DNA of 64,000 nucleotides from Physcomitrium patens (lineage: Eukaryota; Streptophyta; Bryopsida; Funariales; Funariaceae). The notes under the pieces were generated by a model that had not been told where the DNA came from, ran no database searches, and saw only the letters and a list, made by a program, of their open reading frames with translations. This document shows, one piece after another, positions 23,008 through 33,199 of this stretch (position 1 is its first letter; each line of letters starts with the position of its first letter). Where the stretch lies: NCBI RefSeq assembly GCF_000002425.4, contig NC_037257.1, positions 14,941,232-15,005,231 on the forward strand, given 5' to 3'. Both the position numbers and the translations under genes were made by a program.

Positions 23008-26000
23008 GTGCGACTGGAACCTTGCACAACTTCTAGTAAAGGTCCTATTCTCTCCTCTGAGCCCTCTCCTTGTTTTACATTAAATGTTATTTTAGGACCT
23101 AAATATTACAAAGTCTCTGCCTTGTTAGATTCAGGAGCCTCAGCGTGTTTTTTAGATGAAGAATTTACTAAAAGACATAGCATATCTTTAGTAAAGAAAA
23201 CTAAACTTGTTCATGTAGAAGTCATAGATGGTCGTCCATTGTCTTCTGGAGATATTACTCACGAAATCCTTCCTATAGAAGTAATAATCAATGGTCATTA
23301 TAGTTTTGTAGTATTTAATATCATTAGATCTCCCTCTAATCCAATCATTTTAGGTTTATCGTGGTTAAAAAAATACAACCCTCAAATACATTGGATTTTC
23401 TGAACTCTTACTTTCTCTAAAAGTATAACTAATAGTGTAATTAAGCAAGTAGAGAGTCATAGGGTCAGTTCAATTAAACCCGTATTTATAGGTGCAAGAG
23501 CTTTCTTACATGTTGCTATGAAAGAATCACCATACATTATTTATGCTACACCCGTTTCTACTCGTGAAAAGACTTCAAGTGGCATTCCAAGCCAATATCA
23601 AGAATTTCAAGATGTATTTGAAAAAAAGAATGCGGATACATTCTCGAAACATCATCCCTATGATTGCTCAATTGACCTTCAAGAAGGGGCACAACCGCCA
23701 TTCGGACTAATCTATAGTTTATCACAAAATGAGTTGGCTGAACTCAAGGAGTATATTGAAGAAAATCTAGCCAAGAATTTCATACGCCATTCTAAATCTC
23801 TGGCAAGGGCTCCAATTCTATTTGTGAAGAAAAAAGATGGATCATTGTGAATGTGTATTGATTATCAAGGACTCAACAAGATTACCATCAAAAATAGGTA
23901 TCAACTACTTTTAATATCTGGACTTCTTGATCAGCTGAACCAAGCTAAGATCTATAGAAAAATAGATCTTCGGGGAGCATAAAATCTAGTATGCATCAAA
24001 GAAGGAGATGAATGGAAGACTACGTTTTGAACTAGGTATGGATATTTTGAATACAACGTCATGCCTTTTGGACTTACAAATGCACCAGCAGCTTTTCAAC
24101 ATCTAATGAATGATGTTTTTCGAGAGTTTTTGGACGATTTTGTGGTATATTATCTAGACGACAACTTGATCTATTCTAAGAATCCAAAAGAACATGAACT
24201 TCATGTTCGCCATGTGTTACAAAAATTAAGAGATGCAGGACTCTATGCCAAGATAAAAAAGTGTGTATTCCACACTACTCAAGTCGATTTCTTAGCTTAC
24301 ATCATTTCAAATGATGGACTTATGATGGATCCTAAGAAAGTTAAAATTATTATAGACTAGAAGATCCCAAAAACAGTAAGAGATGTCGAATATTTTTTGG
24401 GATTTGCCAACTACTATCGGATCTTCATCACAGACTTCTCTCGAGTTGCAGCTCCACTTACACGTTTGACTTATAAAGACAAACTCCAATGGAATCAAGA
24501 AGCGGAAGTTGCTTTTGAATCTTTGAAGACAGCGTTTGTTTCTGTACCAATCTTGTATCATGTTGATTTTTCCAAAGCATTCTTTATGGAAACAGATGCA
24601 TCGGACTTTGCTCTGGGTGCGGTTTTATCACAAATGGAAACAGATGACAAACTTCATCCAATAGCCTTTCATTCAAGAAAATTCTCAGTAGCAGAAATCA
24701 ATTATGAGATCCATAACAAAGAACTTCTTGCAATTGTGGATTCTTTTCAAGAATGGCGTCATTATCTAGAAGGCCGTTCTAATCCAATCACCGTGTATAC
24801 GGATCAAAAGAACCTCGAATATTTTATGTCAGCACACGTATTAAATCATCGCCAAGCTCGTTGGAGCATGTTTTTATCAAGATTCGAGTTCATCATCACT
24901 TATCGGCCAGGAAAACAACAAGGTTTATCTGATGCCTAGTCTAGATGTTCTTATCTTGTACCAAAAGAAGGAGATGCAGCTTTTGAGCAACAAAGAATGG
25001 TTCTCTTGAAGCCCGAACAATTTTATCTTCGAGCAATAAAATCAACATTGACTGTTGATTTAACTTTCCTTAAGCAAGTCTAGTTAAGTATGTCTTCAGA
25101 CCCTCTTGTTCATGATATCAAGAACAATTCTTCTAAATCTCATGATCTATCTAAATTTGAATTCAAGAACAACCTACTCTATTTGAAGGACGCCTATATG
25201 TTCCCGAAGGAGAAGCACGTTTACGTGTTCTTCAAGCTCGTCACGACTTCCCAGCAGCAGGACATTTCGGATATAATAAGACTTTGGAGCTGATATCTTG
25301 GGATTTTTGGTGGCCTCAAATGTGGAAGGCAGTTAAAGATTTTGTATAATCATGTGATGTTTGCTCAAGATCAAAAACTCCTCGTCATCGACCTTTTGGA
25401 CTTCTTCAGCCATTACCCATTCCAGAACAACCATGGTCTTCTGTTTCTATGGACTTCATCACGGATCTTCCAATCTCAGGTTCTTATGAGTCTATATTCG
25501 TGATAGTAGATCGTTTTACCAAGATGGCACATTTTGTACCATGTACAAAATCTATCATAGGTGAAGAAACAGCTAAGCTCTTTCTTGACAATATCTATCG
25601 CTATCATGGATTACCCAAGGATATTATATCAGATAGGGGAACTCAATTTGTATCAAGATTTTGGCGGACTCTTTTCAAGATTCTTAAAGTGGATATAAAA
25701 CTATCTTCAGTATTCCATCCTCAAACTGATGGACAAACGGAGCGTGCTAATCAAGTTTTAGAGCAATATTTAAGATGTACCATTAATTACCAACAAGATG
25801 ATTGGACAACTCTTTTGCCATTAGCAGAGTTTGCTTACAATAACATGGTATACTCTTCCAGAAAATAAACACCTTTCTTTGCTAATTATGGTTATCATCC
25901 ACGACTTGATACTTTTGACTTTTCAAAAGTTGATAATCCTGCTGCGAAAGATTTGGTAATTCATTTATCAGAGCTACATGCAACGATGAAGGCGCAGTTA

Positions 26001-26495
26001 AAAGAGGCTCAAGAATAACAAAAGGCCAATGCGGATGTCTATCGAAAGGAACAACCATCATTCGTCTTGGGTGATAAGGTATGGTTACTTCGTCGTAATA
26101 TCAAGACCACTCGTCCTTGTGACAAGTTGGACTATCGAAGGTTGGGACCATTTTCTATTTCTACACAAATCAAGCCAGTTGCATATCGTTTACATCTACC
26201 AGAGTCAATGAAAATCCATCCAGTATTCCCCGTGTCTCTTCTTGAACCATACAAGACAGTGAACATACCAAGAAGATGACAAGTTCCACCTCTTCCTGTA
26301 GAAGTGGACAATAATGAAGAATTTGAAGTAGGAGAAGTTTTAGATTCAAGGCGATGCCGAAATAAATTAGAATATCTTGTCCATTGGCATGGATATGGTA
26401 TTAGTGAATGCACATGGGAGCCAATAAAGAATCTTACAAATGCAAGAAAGGTGGTGGAGGCTTTTCATCGACGACATCCATCAAAAACAAGATGA
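23008..26495 (+). pseudogene. Pol of chromovirus C with chromodomain
   Basis: Plus-strand parts in order are protease (LLDSGASACFLDEEF, 23100-23170), RT (about 23640-24360, including MPFGLTNAPAAFQ and a YLDD region), RNase H (24397-24939), integrase (about 25090-26100, SMDFITDLP-like, SDRGTQFVSRFW, FHPQTDGQTE) and chromodomain (26304-26495, YLVHWHGYGISECTWEP). Sequence and order match copy B. It is broken at several places. Confidence 0.9.
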
Positions 26496-26763
26496 AAACC
26501 TTCTTTATAAAAGAAACAACATCTAGGCAAGATAACATTCTACTTTCAATTCTTGTTCGTAGCTTCATTGTAGTAGTGGCGCTCAGGAGATGGAGAACCA
26601 ACAACCAGCGGATTCAACTCAAGAACCTTCATTTGTTGACCTGTCGGATGAGACATTACCATTGTCACAACCTTCAAGACGACACAATCGAGATGAAGAT
26701 CTTCAAGAATGACATGTTCTTCCTCGAATAGATGGTGAGATATAACGCGTTTGGTATCACGAT

Positions 26764-27012
26764 TTGGGAAGGGACTCTCGATGTTTGGTGATTTTGCTAG
26801 AGGAAGAAACAACTCCTAATGGTGTTCTAAATATTCTATTCGAAGGAAGTTACAAAGGCCTCAACAATGATCAAATAACTGGGTGGTCTTCCCGCCCTGG
26901 TATGGGACACTATCGATGGTTGAGAGGCCCTATCAATCATCTTTGAAGAGAACAGAGATCAGAGTATGTGGCGAATACAATTCGTCGCATCATAGATTTT
27001 TTCAACATATGA
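26764..27012 (+). pseudogene. Post-chromodomain module of chromovirus C
   Basis: It is the counterpart of the B module at 11410-11658, with ILFEGSYKGLNNDQITGWSS and MGHYRWLRGPINHL. It lies between the chromodomain and the polypurine tract at 27040-27053. The region between 26500 and 26760 is also alike in all three copies and includes a short Ser/Gln/Pro-rich frame starting MENQQPADSTQEPS. Function is unknown. Confidence 0.6.
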
Positions 27013-27053
27013 TGACCTCTCCTCGTGGAACTCGTCTCTAGAAGGGGGGGTAA

Positions 27054-27612
27054 TGTCACGGCCATAATCATGTAAGCTAATAATTACATATAGAAATAGG
27101 TAGAAGTAAATAAAAGTAGATAAAAGTAAGTTAATTCTATAATATTTAATATAGAAGCTTCTTAGAAACTTCCTAGATGCTGCTTTGACTTCATTGGTGT
27201 CTTTAATTGACTTTTTGGATTAAAAACGTGGTCAACAAGTTGGCCATGTGCCACACATGTTAGCTTGAAGATCAAGCTAACTATGTGGCCCACACATAGA
27301 AAAACTTGCCTTATAAGTCAAGGCATGTGCCCTACAAAGTCAACACATATTGGAGGTCCTATAGAATGTCGCCACATAGCCCCTAGTTAGATAGTATATA
27401 TAGAGACAAGAGTGAAGGCTTCTTCACTCTTGTCAACTCCTTTCTTGCTTTTAGTCTAGTTTCAAGGGTCTCTAGTTTTCTTGTCTTTTGGCAATAGCCA
27501 TTCCAGTTTCTCTTTCAATATACATACTTTTTTATTTATGTTTTGTTACCTTTCTTTGAGTGAAAGGCTCACTTGTTTGAATTATTTTTTCATCGAGTTC
27601 TTGTCCTTGATA
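27054..27612 (+). repeat. 3' LTR of chromovirus C
   Basis: It starts TGTCACGG after a G-run and ends CTTGATA before the CCCTA duplication. It contains TATATATA (27395-27402), the 13-bp inverted repeat (27405-27417 and 27422-27434) and ACTCTTGTCAA (27426-27436). Confidence 0.93.
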
Positions 27613-27617
27613 CCCTA

Positions 27618-28664
27618 TTATAGATGGAGAAACTGTTTTTTTGACACATTATCTTCTTTGGTAATTATGCTCCTGATTTTGTAATTGCATTACTTCTTTG
27701 GATAATATTGAAGAATGAGCTTAGCTTCTCCACAATATAAACACAATCCTTCTTGGTGACGTCGAGTCTTTTCCTGCTTTGTGAGAGATTTAAAATATAT
27801 CATATCAATTTACATTGGTTCCGACTTTGACGAATATATTTCAGAAAACTTAGGAGGTGCCACTATTACTTGACTTTATTCTTGACACCTTTTAAATAAA
27901 CAATTGTGGCATATAATGGCTTGAGTAATAAATTATTCCAAAGATTCTACTTTTGGTATTGTTAATAATAAATCTTTGATGCTATCCTTCAATCCATATC
28001 GAAATTGATTAATAAGTGCTTTATCATTCCAATCCACACCGTAAGCAAGGATTTGGAATTTGACAGCATATATAGTAGTTGATTGTGATCCTTGCCGTAA
28101 GGATAAAAGCTTAGTCTCTGCTACTTGTTTTTGATTACTTTCTCAGAATGTGGCCGTAAACACTTCTAGGAATGATTTCAAATCATAAAAGAGTCATGAA
28201 TCTTTTTCCATTAAAGGTACAAACCAAGAAAGAACACTTCTTGATAGTAGTGTGCCTATTAATCCGACTTGGATGAATCCATCAAGATATTGGAAAGGGT
28301 GCAACCTTAGATAGAACTTGACTTGTTGGAAAAATCCTCAAAATTTTGATCTTATTCCATCAAACTTCTTAGGCATATTAATTCTTATCCTTATTATACT
28401 TGTAGAAGCAAAACTCTTTGGATTTGATTGTGACGTTGATCTACTTGCTTCTTTCAACTGTACAACTTCTTGCCATAGACTCTGAACTTCTTCCATAGGC
28501 GTAGGCATAATACTTCCATGATTCATGTTGAAAATACGTGAGATTTCTACTCTTAGAGTATTGACAAGCTCATGAAAATATGCCATAGTTGTAAATCTAT
28601 TCTCACTTTCGTTGAGAGTAGTATCTATAATCTTTTCTTCCATAGACAACTTAAACAAATTCAA
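27618..28664 (-). pseudogene. Gag remnant of chromovirus A
   Basis: The minus strand shows remains of a chromoviral gag, with a start region near 28640, a stretch INMPKKFDGIRSKF near 28340 matching the LPKKFDG region of C, a capsid-like middle and a zinc-knuckle area near 27720-27780. It is much more diverged than the gags of B and C and heavily broken. Leader sequence follows at 28665-28877. Confidence 0.75.
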
Positions 28665-28877
28665 AAGTTAAATTAGAGGAGGGTAATCCACAACCTCTAA
28701 AAATAAATCCCACAAAGAGGGGTAATCCACTCTCTTTAAGGAAAAGATCAGTATTAGAAAACAAGATTTTTTGTTTAAAGGTAGATAGTCCGCAACCTTC
28801 AAAATACAACAATAGAAGTGGGATAATCCATTCACTTCTAAAATAAGACAAACAATATGTTGGCACTCTTGTCAAAC

Positions 28878-29426
28878 TGTTAAGGACATGAATCTTGAGG
28901 AAAGAGAATCCTCAATACACTCTTCTATTACTGAAGAGAACTAGAAAGTCACTCAAAAGATGGTGTAATATTAACTAGAATGGCTATTATCAAAAGTAAG
29001 AAGACTAGAAAGTCTTGAAACAAGACTAAGACTAGAAAGACATTGACAAGAGTGAAGAAGGCTTCACTCTTGCCTCCATATATACTATCTAATTAAGAGC
29101 TACGTGGCAATGTCCTATAGGACCTCCAACATGTGTTGACTTTGCTAGCCACATGTCTTATCTTGCAAGGCAAGTTATTTATGTATGTACCATGTAATTG
29201 GCTTGTTTTACAAGCTACTATACGAAGATGACTTGTTCCACAAGCTACCAATATATGATTAGCTTTTTGGCCAAGTTTCTAACCTACAAACATATCTAAA
29301 GTCAAAACCACATCTATGAAGCTTCTAGGAAGCTTGTTTAGAAGACTTTATGAAATTATTCTATATTTACCTACTTTTACTTAATCATATAAGTAACTAT
29401 TGAGGTAAATGTATATGTCCGTGATA
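28878..29426 (-). repeat. 5' LTR of chromovirus A
   Basis: It pairs with 4703-5220 at roughly 9% divergence and has about 30 extra bases near 29210-29250, which look like a repeat of the ACAAGCTAC segment. TTGACAAGAGT, the segment complementary to the priming site, is at 29043-29053. The priming site itself is at 28865-28875, two bases outside the LTR. Confidence 0.88.
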
Positions 29427-29431
29427 GTTTG

Positions 29432-29755
29432 TCCTTGTTGTGAGGAGTGCATGGCTATAAAAAAAAAAAAATAGTTATAATTGGTTCTTATAGTTGTAAT
29501 TTTAAGTAGTAAAAAGATTTAGTGAATGAAGGTATCAACACTAGTGCTATAATTCTTACCTAGGTTATAAGAGGTCAATAGTTCAATTCTTCAAATTTTC
29601 TATAACACATTTACTTTTTTCTTTCTGCTACAATTCTTTTTTGCATGATTAGTATCTCAAGCATCTTTAAAATTATAAAACCTTGCATATTTTATAAAAA
29701 TTTTATTCATTAAGGTTATAAATTATAAAATATATGTTTGTGTATATATATATAT
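29432..29755. other. AT-rich spacer between two retroelement nests
   Basis: This is unique-looking AT-rich sequence with an A-run near 29460 and a short TA run near 29740. No gene or element signature was seen. It may predate both nests. Confidence 0.5.
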
Positions 29756-30479
29756 TATTGAAGACTTGCCATAAAAGACCTACTTTGAACTCAATGTTAG
29801 AATATTAGAAAGAAAGCTAGATTCTACACTCTTGATTAAGTTCTCTTAAAGACAAACTTAGTCTAATTTAGCTAAACAAACAATGATGTGTTATATAAGT
29901 AACTTCTAAATTTATAGATTGATGTGCTATATAAGCAATTCAAGCACCATGGACCAAAATCAATTCAACTCAATGGTATTTGTTATTTATTAAATGGGCC
30001 TCATACTATTCTTTACTTTAAGACTAATTAATACATTGTACATCTATACATCATATTTTTATATTAATTTTTTTATAAATATCTTCATTTGGATACTTTC
30101 TCTTGTAATTATCAATTTTTTAATCTTTAGCATAGAACATCTTAGTAGACAGCTCTACAATCTTCAAATCATAGGAATCGATTTAGTTTGATTGTACAAC
30201 CATTGTATCTTAACTTCTGCATTGGCGGTGCGACTAATTCAACTACTTTTTTGATGAAGAACTCTAATAAATATTCACTTGTAGAATCCATAGATATTTA
30301 CTCTAAATTAGCTAAGCATACAATGAACAGCTCAATATCTCAACACCTCTTTTTTTTGAATGTTTGCTAGTTCTCTTTATCTCTACTTAGTACCATCCTA
30401 TTAGCTATTTGCACATCTTCAAGTACACTAGAGATATTGCTTTTTTTATCATATCAACAGCTTGATACTTGGTGTTCAT

Positions 30480-31600
30480 AAACTCAAACTTTATTTCTTA
30501 TTTATCAATTATTAGTCTAATAAAGTGATACTAAATGTTAATGTGTTTGGTCCTAACATAATAAATAAGATTTTTCATCAAATTCAATGTACTTGTATTG
30601 TCACTTATCATGAATATTTTATTTTTTTCATATTTTATTTCTTCTAAGAATAGTCTTATCCACTCAACTTTTTTAGATGCATGTATATTGTCACTTTATA
30701 TGAGGACAAAGCCACAATGCTCTACTTCTTTTGTTCCAACTTATTGCTCTTCATGCATATAGAAAGTCATATCTATTTATGCTCCATCCTATGCTTAGTC
30801 ATCCTCTCCAATCAAAGACTATATAACCACTTAAGATCATCTACTCTTCTAGTTCCAACATTGTACTTAGTTTGATTCCAATAGGTAGAGTATATCACTT
30901 GGTTTATAAACTAACAAACTAATCTTCTTTAGCACCTCATTTGCATACTTTTCTTGATATATATGAATGAAGCCATCTTGCCTCTTCTAAATTTGAATAC
31001 CTAGTAGATAACTAACTTCATTAAGGTTTGACATCTCAAATTGATTTTTTAGCATTTGCTTGACTTTGTCTACTTTTGTTAGATCTTTACTTACGATAAT
31101 CAGGTCATCAACATAAATGCTACAGATTACCTTGCTACCATCATCACTTCTTATATAAATGCCATCAAAAAATTGAAATTTCACAAAACTTCTAGCTTGT
31201 AGCAAGTTATCAATCTTCCTATACATCATTCTCTAGGAGCTTACTTCAACCTATACATCAACTTCTTTAGCTTACATACAAGGTATTTTTATCCTACTAT
31301 GGTAATTCTATTAATTTGTTATTGCATGTAGCTCTTCTCTTACAAGTCCTTATTTAAGAAGGCAGTCTTGACATCTATTTGATAGATTTGCATCTTCTTA
31401 GTAGCTCCAATGGCTAGGAAAGTTCTCAACGATGAGAACTGCATCATTAAAGCAAAGGTCTCTATGTAGTGGATGCCTTTCTTCTATGCATAGTCTTTTA
31501 TGACCAATCTCACTTTGTATCTCTCCATGCTTCTATTTATTTTTTTTTTCTTGATCTTAAATACTCACTTGTAACATATGGCTTTCTTTTCAAGTAGAAG
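30480..31600 (-). pseudogene. RT and RNase H remnant of outer copia
   Basis: The minus strand gives an RT entry near 31320-31600, the catalytic stretch ICSIYVDDLIIVSKD with the following EMSNLNEVSYLLGIQI (30987-31229), and an RNase H end near 30500-30640 (ASKKVEWIRLFLEE-like, then HINIHYHFI). It is strongly AT-shifted and broken at many places. Confidence 0.75.
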
Positions 31601-32067
31601 CTTAGATAACTTCTATATGCCATTCTTCTCTAAGCTTCTTAGCTCTTCATTCATGGCTCTTAATCATTCTTTTGCATCTCCTCTCTTTATTGCTTCATTA
31701 GCATTTTAAGACTTTTCTATGGTCACAATATTTACTCTCATAAGATTGATATAATGAATTTTTTCAAGCTTCTCAATGGTCATTTTGAGAGGGATTATTT
31801 TATCTTTTTTCAATCTTCTAAGTTTTGTAGCCCCTTCTAGATATTGTACCTCTTTTGGTTGCAATTGAGGTTGCTGCACCACTTCTAATTGCGGCAATAA
31901 CTGCTCTCTTAGTTGTAATGGCCTAGAAAGATTCTCTTATGACTTCTTCAAGTCTAATGTGATACTTTCTTCTTCCAAAGATTCAAACATTTTAACATCT
32001 CTTGTAGCTACTACTTCTTGCTTCATCAAATCCCACATACAATAGGATTTCTTATTTATAAAGTATG

Positions 32068-32228
32068 TGCTAGAAATAATATTATTAACAATATGATCAA
32101 TTGATACACAATATATTATATGTACAAAGGTGACACCAAGAGTCACAATTCTTGGTGTAAGGTCAATACAAAGTAGATAGTATTCTATATAAGAGACTAG
32201 TATACTATATATTATAATTCTCTCAATA
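32068..32228 (-). repeat. 3' LTR of inner copia
   Basis: It pairs with 37552-37712. The best conserved block is GAGTCACAA followed by TCTTGGTGTAAGGTCAATAC. Confidence 0.82.
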
Positions 32229-32590
32229 CTCTTACTAGTATACTAATCTTCATCCTTGAATTAAATTTCATCTATAGAAAAATTTCATCCATTTTAAAAA
32301 AGAATATATGTGAAAAATATAGGATTTCAATCTCTTTTTTGGTATTGCATTGTTATGAAGCTCTTTTGTAGCTTTCCCACTCCTTGTTCAAATTTGAGAA
32401 GGTATGTATTTTTTCATTGACTTGTATTTGTTTGTTGCTTCTTGTTTCTTATCTATATGTTTATTTATTTATTTTTTATTGTTTCTTGATTGTTTTGTTG
32501 TTAGAGGAGGCATTGTGAATACATATGCAACAATAAGTTCCTAAGAAGGCATCTAAGCAAAGTTGGTTGTAGATTCAATCACCTTAACAA

Positions 32591-32840
32591 CAAGCTCTAT
32601 AGCAAGTACGTTGGCAGGATCTACAATAAGCACAACAACATGCTCCATAGTAAACTTAGTTGCAAGCTCTACGGCAAATCCTACAATTGGCTCTGCAATG
32701 GGTCTTGCAGCTGGTCTTGCAATGGATCTTGTAATTGGTCCTATAGTGGACTCTGCAGTAAGCTTAGTTGGAAGATCTACAATGGGTTCTATTACCGGCC
32801 CTACAGCAATCTTGACTATGAACTGTACAACAAGCCTATA
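32591..32840 (+). repeat. Degenerate 12-bp tandem repeat
   Basis: About fifteen diverged copies of a 12-base unit near GTCTTGCAATGG are arranged head to tail and are clearest at 32690-32790. The period is a multiple of three, so the plus strand reads as a degenerate tetrapeptide repeat (Gly/Ser, Leu/Ser, Ala/Thr, Met/Ile) of about 90 residues starting at 32563. It lies between the RNase H remnant and the 3' LTR of the inner copia, antisense to it. It is more likely a minisatellite than a gene. Confidence 0.7.
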
Positions 32841-33199
32841 AGGGATCTAATTTCTCTCCTAAAAGTGTGAATAGATAGGTTTTTTTTAGTATTTTGATAT
32901 GTCATGGATTTGGAATAATTTATCTTACTAGATTGTCTTCCTCTCTATAATGTATCAAAATATTTATGTTATATAAAATTGTATTGTTTGAAAGAGACTA
33001 ATAATACTTAAATGATTGTACAACAATTTGCTTGTTTTGTATTTAGAGGAAGTTGATACATGCCTAATTTTGATAGGCATTGTAAATATTTTTTTTGGAA
33101 GAGATTTTGTAAATATATTTGTTATCATATGTATGTTTGACACATATTGTAGTTTGATTTCCTTAGAAAGAATCTTCTCTTTAGTGAAATGATATTATG

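Larger units (their letters stand above)
9277..27612 (+). mobile_element. Chromovirus C (Ty3/gypsy), second level
   Basis: This is a plus-strand element with LTRs at 9277-9836 and 27054-27612 and target duplication CCCTA (9272-9276, 27613-27617), inserted into chromovirus A. Its gag is interrupted by chromovirus B at CAACA (10812-10816, 22758-22762). Parts in order are gag (10049-10816 and 22763-22999), protease, RT, RNase H, integrase, chromodomain (about 26304-26495), the post-chromodomain module and a polypurine tract ending AGAAGGGGGGGTAA before the 3' LTR. LTR divergence is about 4%, intermediate in the nest. It is broken, with roughly ten to fifteen breaks besides the insertion of B. 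Confidence 0.93.
4703..29426 (-). mobile_element. Chromovirus A (Ty3/gypsy), outermost of the nest
   Basis: This LTR retrotransposon lies on the minus strand, with its 3' LTR at 4703-5220 and its 5' LTR at 28878-29426. It is flanked by the direct repeat GTTTG (4698-4702 and 29427-29431). Its interior is split at the CCCTA site (9272-9276 and 27613-27617) by chromovirus C. The left piece (5221-9276) carries, in minus-strand order from the right, protease, reverse transcriptase, RNase H, integrase, chromodomain region and a post-chromodomain module. The right piece (27613-28877) carries gag. The two LTRs differ at roughly 9% of aligned sites, and the right one holds about 30 extra bases, apparently a local duplication. 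It is heavily broken, with dozens of breaks, and is the oldest member of the nest. Confidence 0.9.

Noticed and set aside
29540-29610. A stretch with AGTTCAATTCTTC that resembles the T-arm of a tRNA, suggesting a tRNA gene or SINE.
   Set aside because: No acceptor stem or D-arm could be formed around it and no A/B box pair at proper spacing was found.
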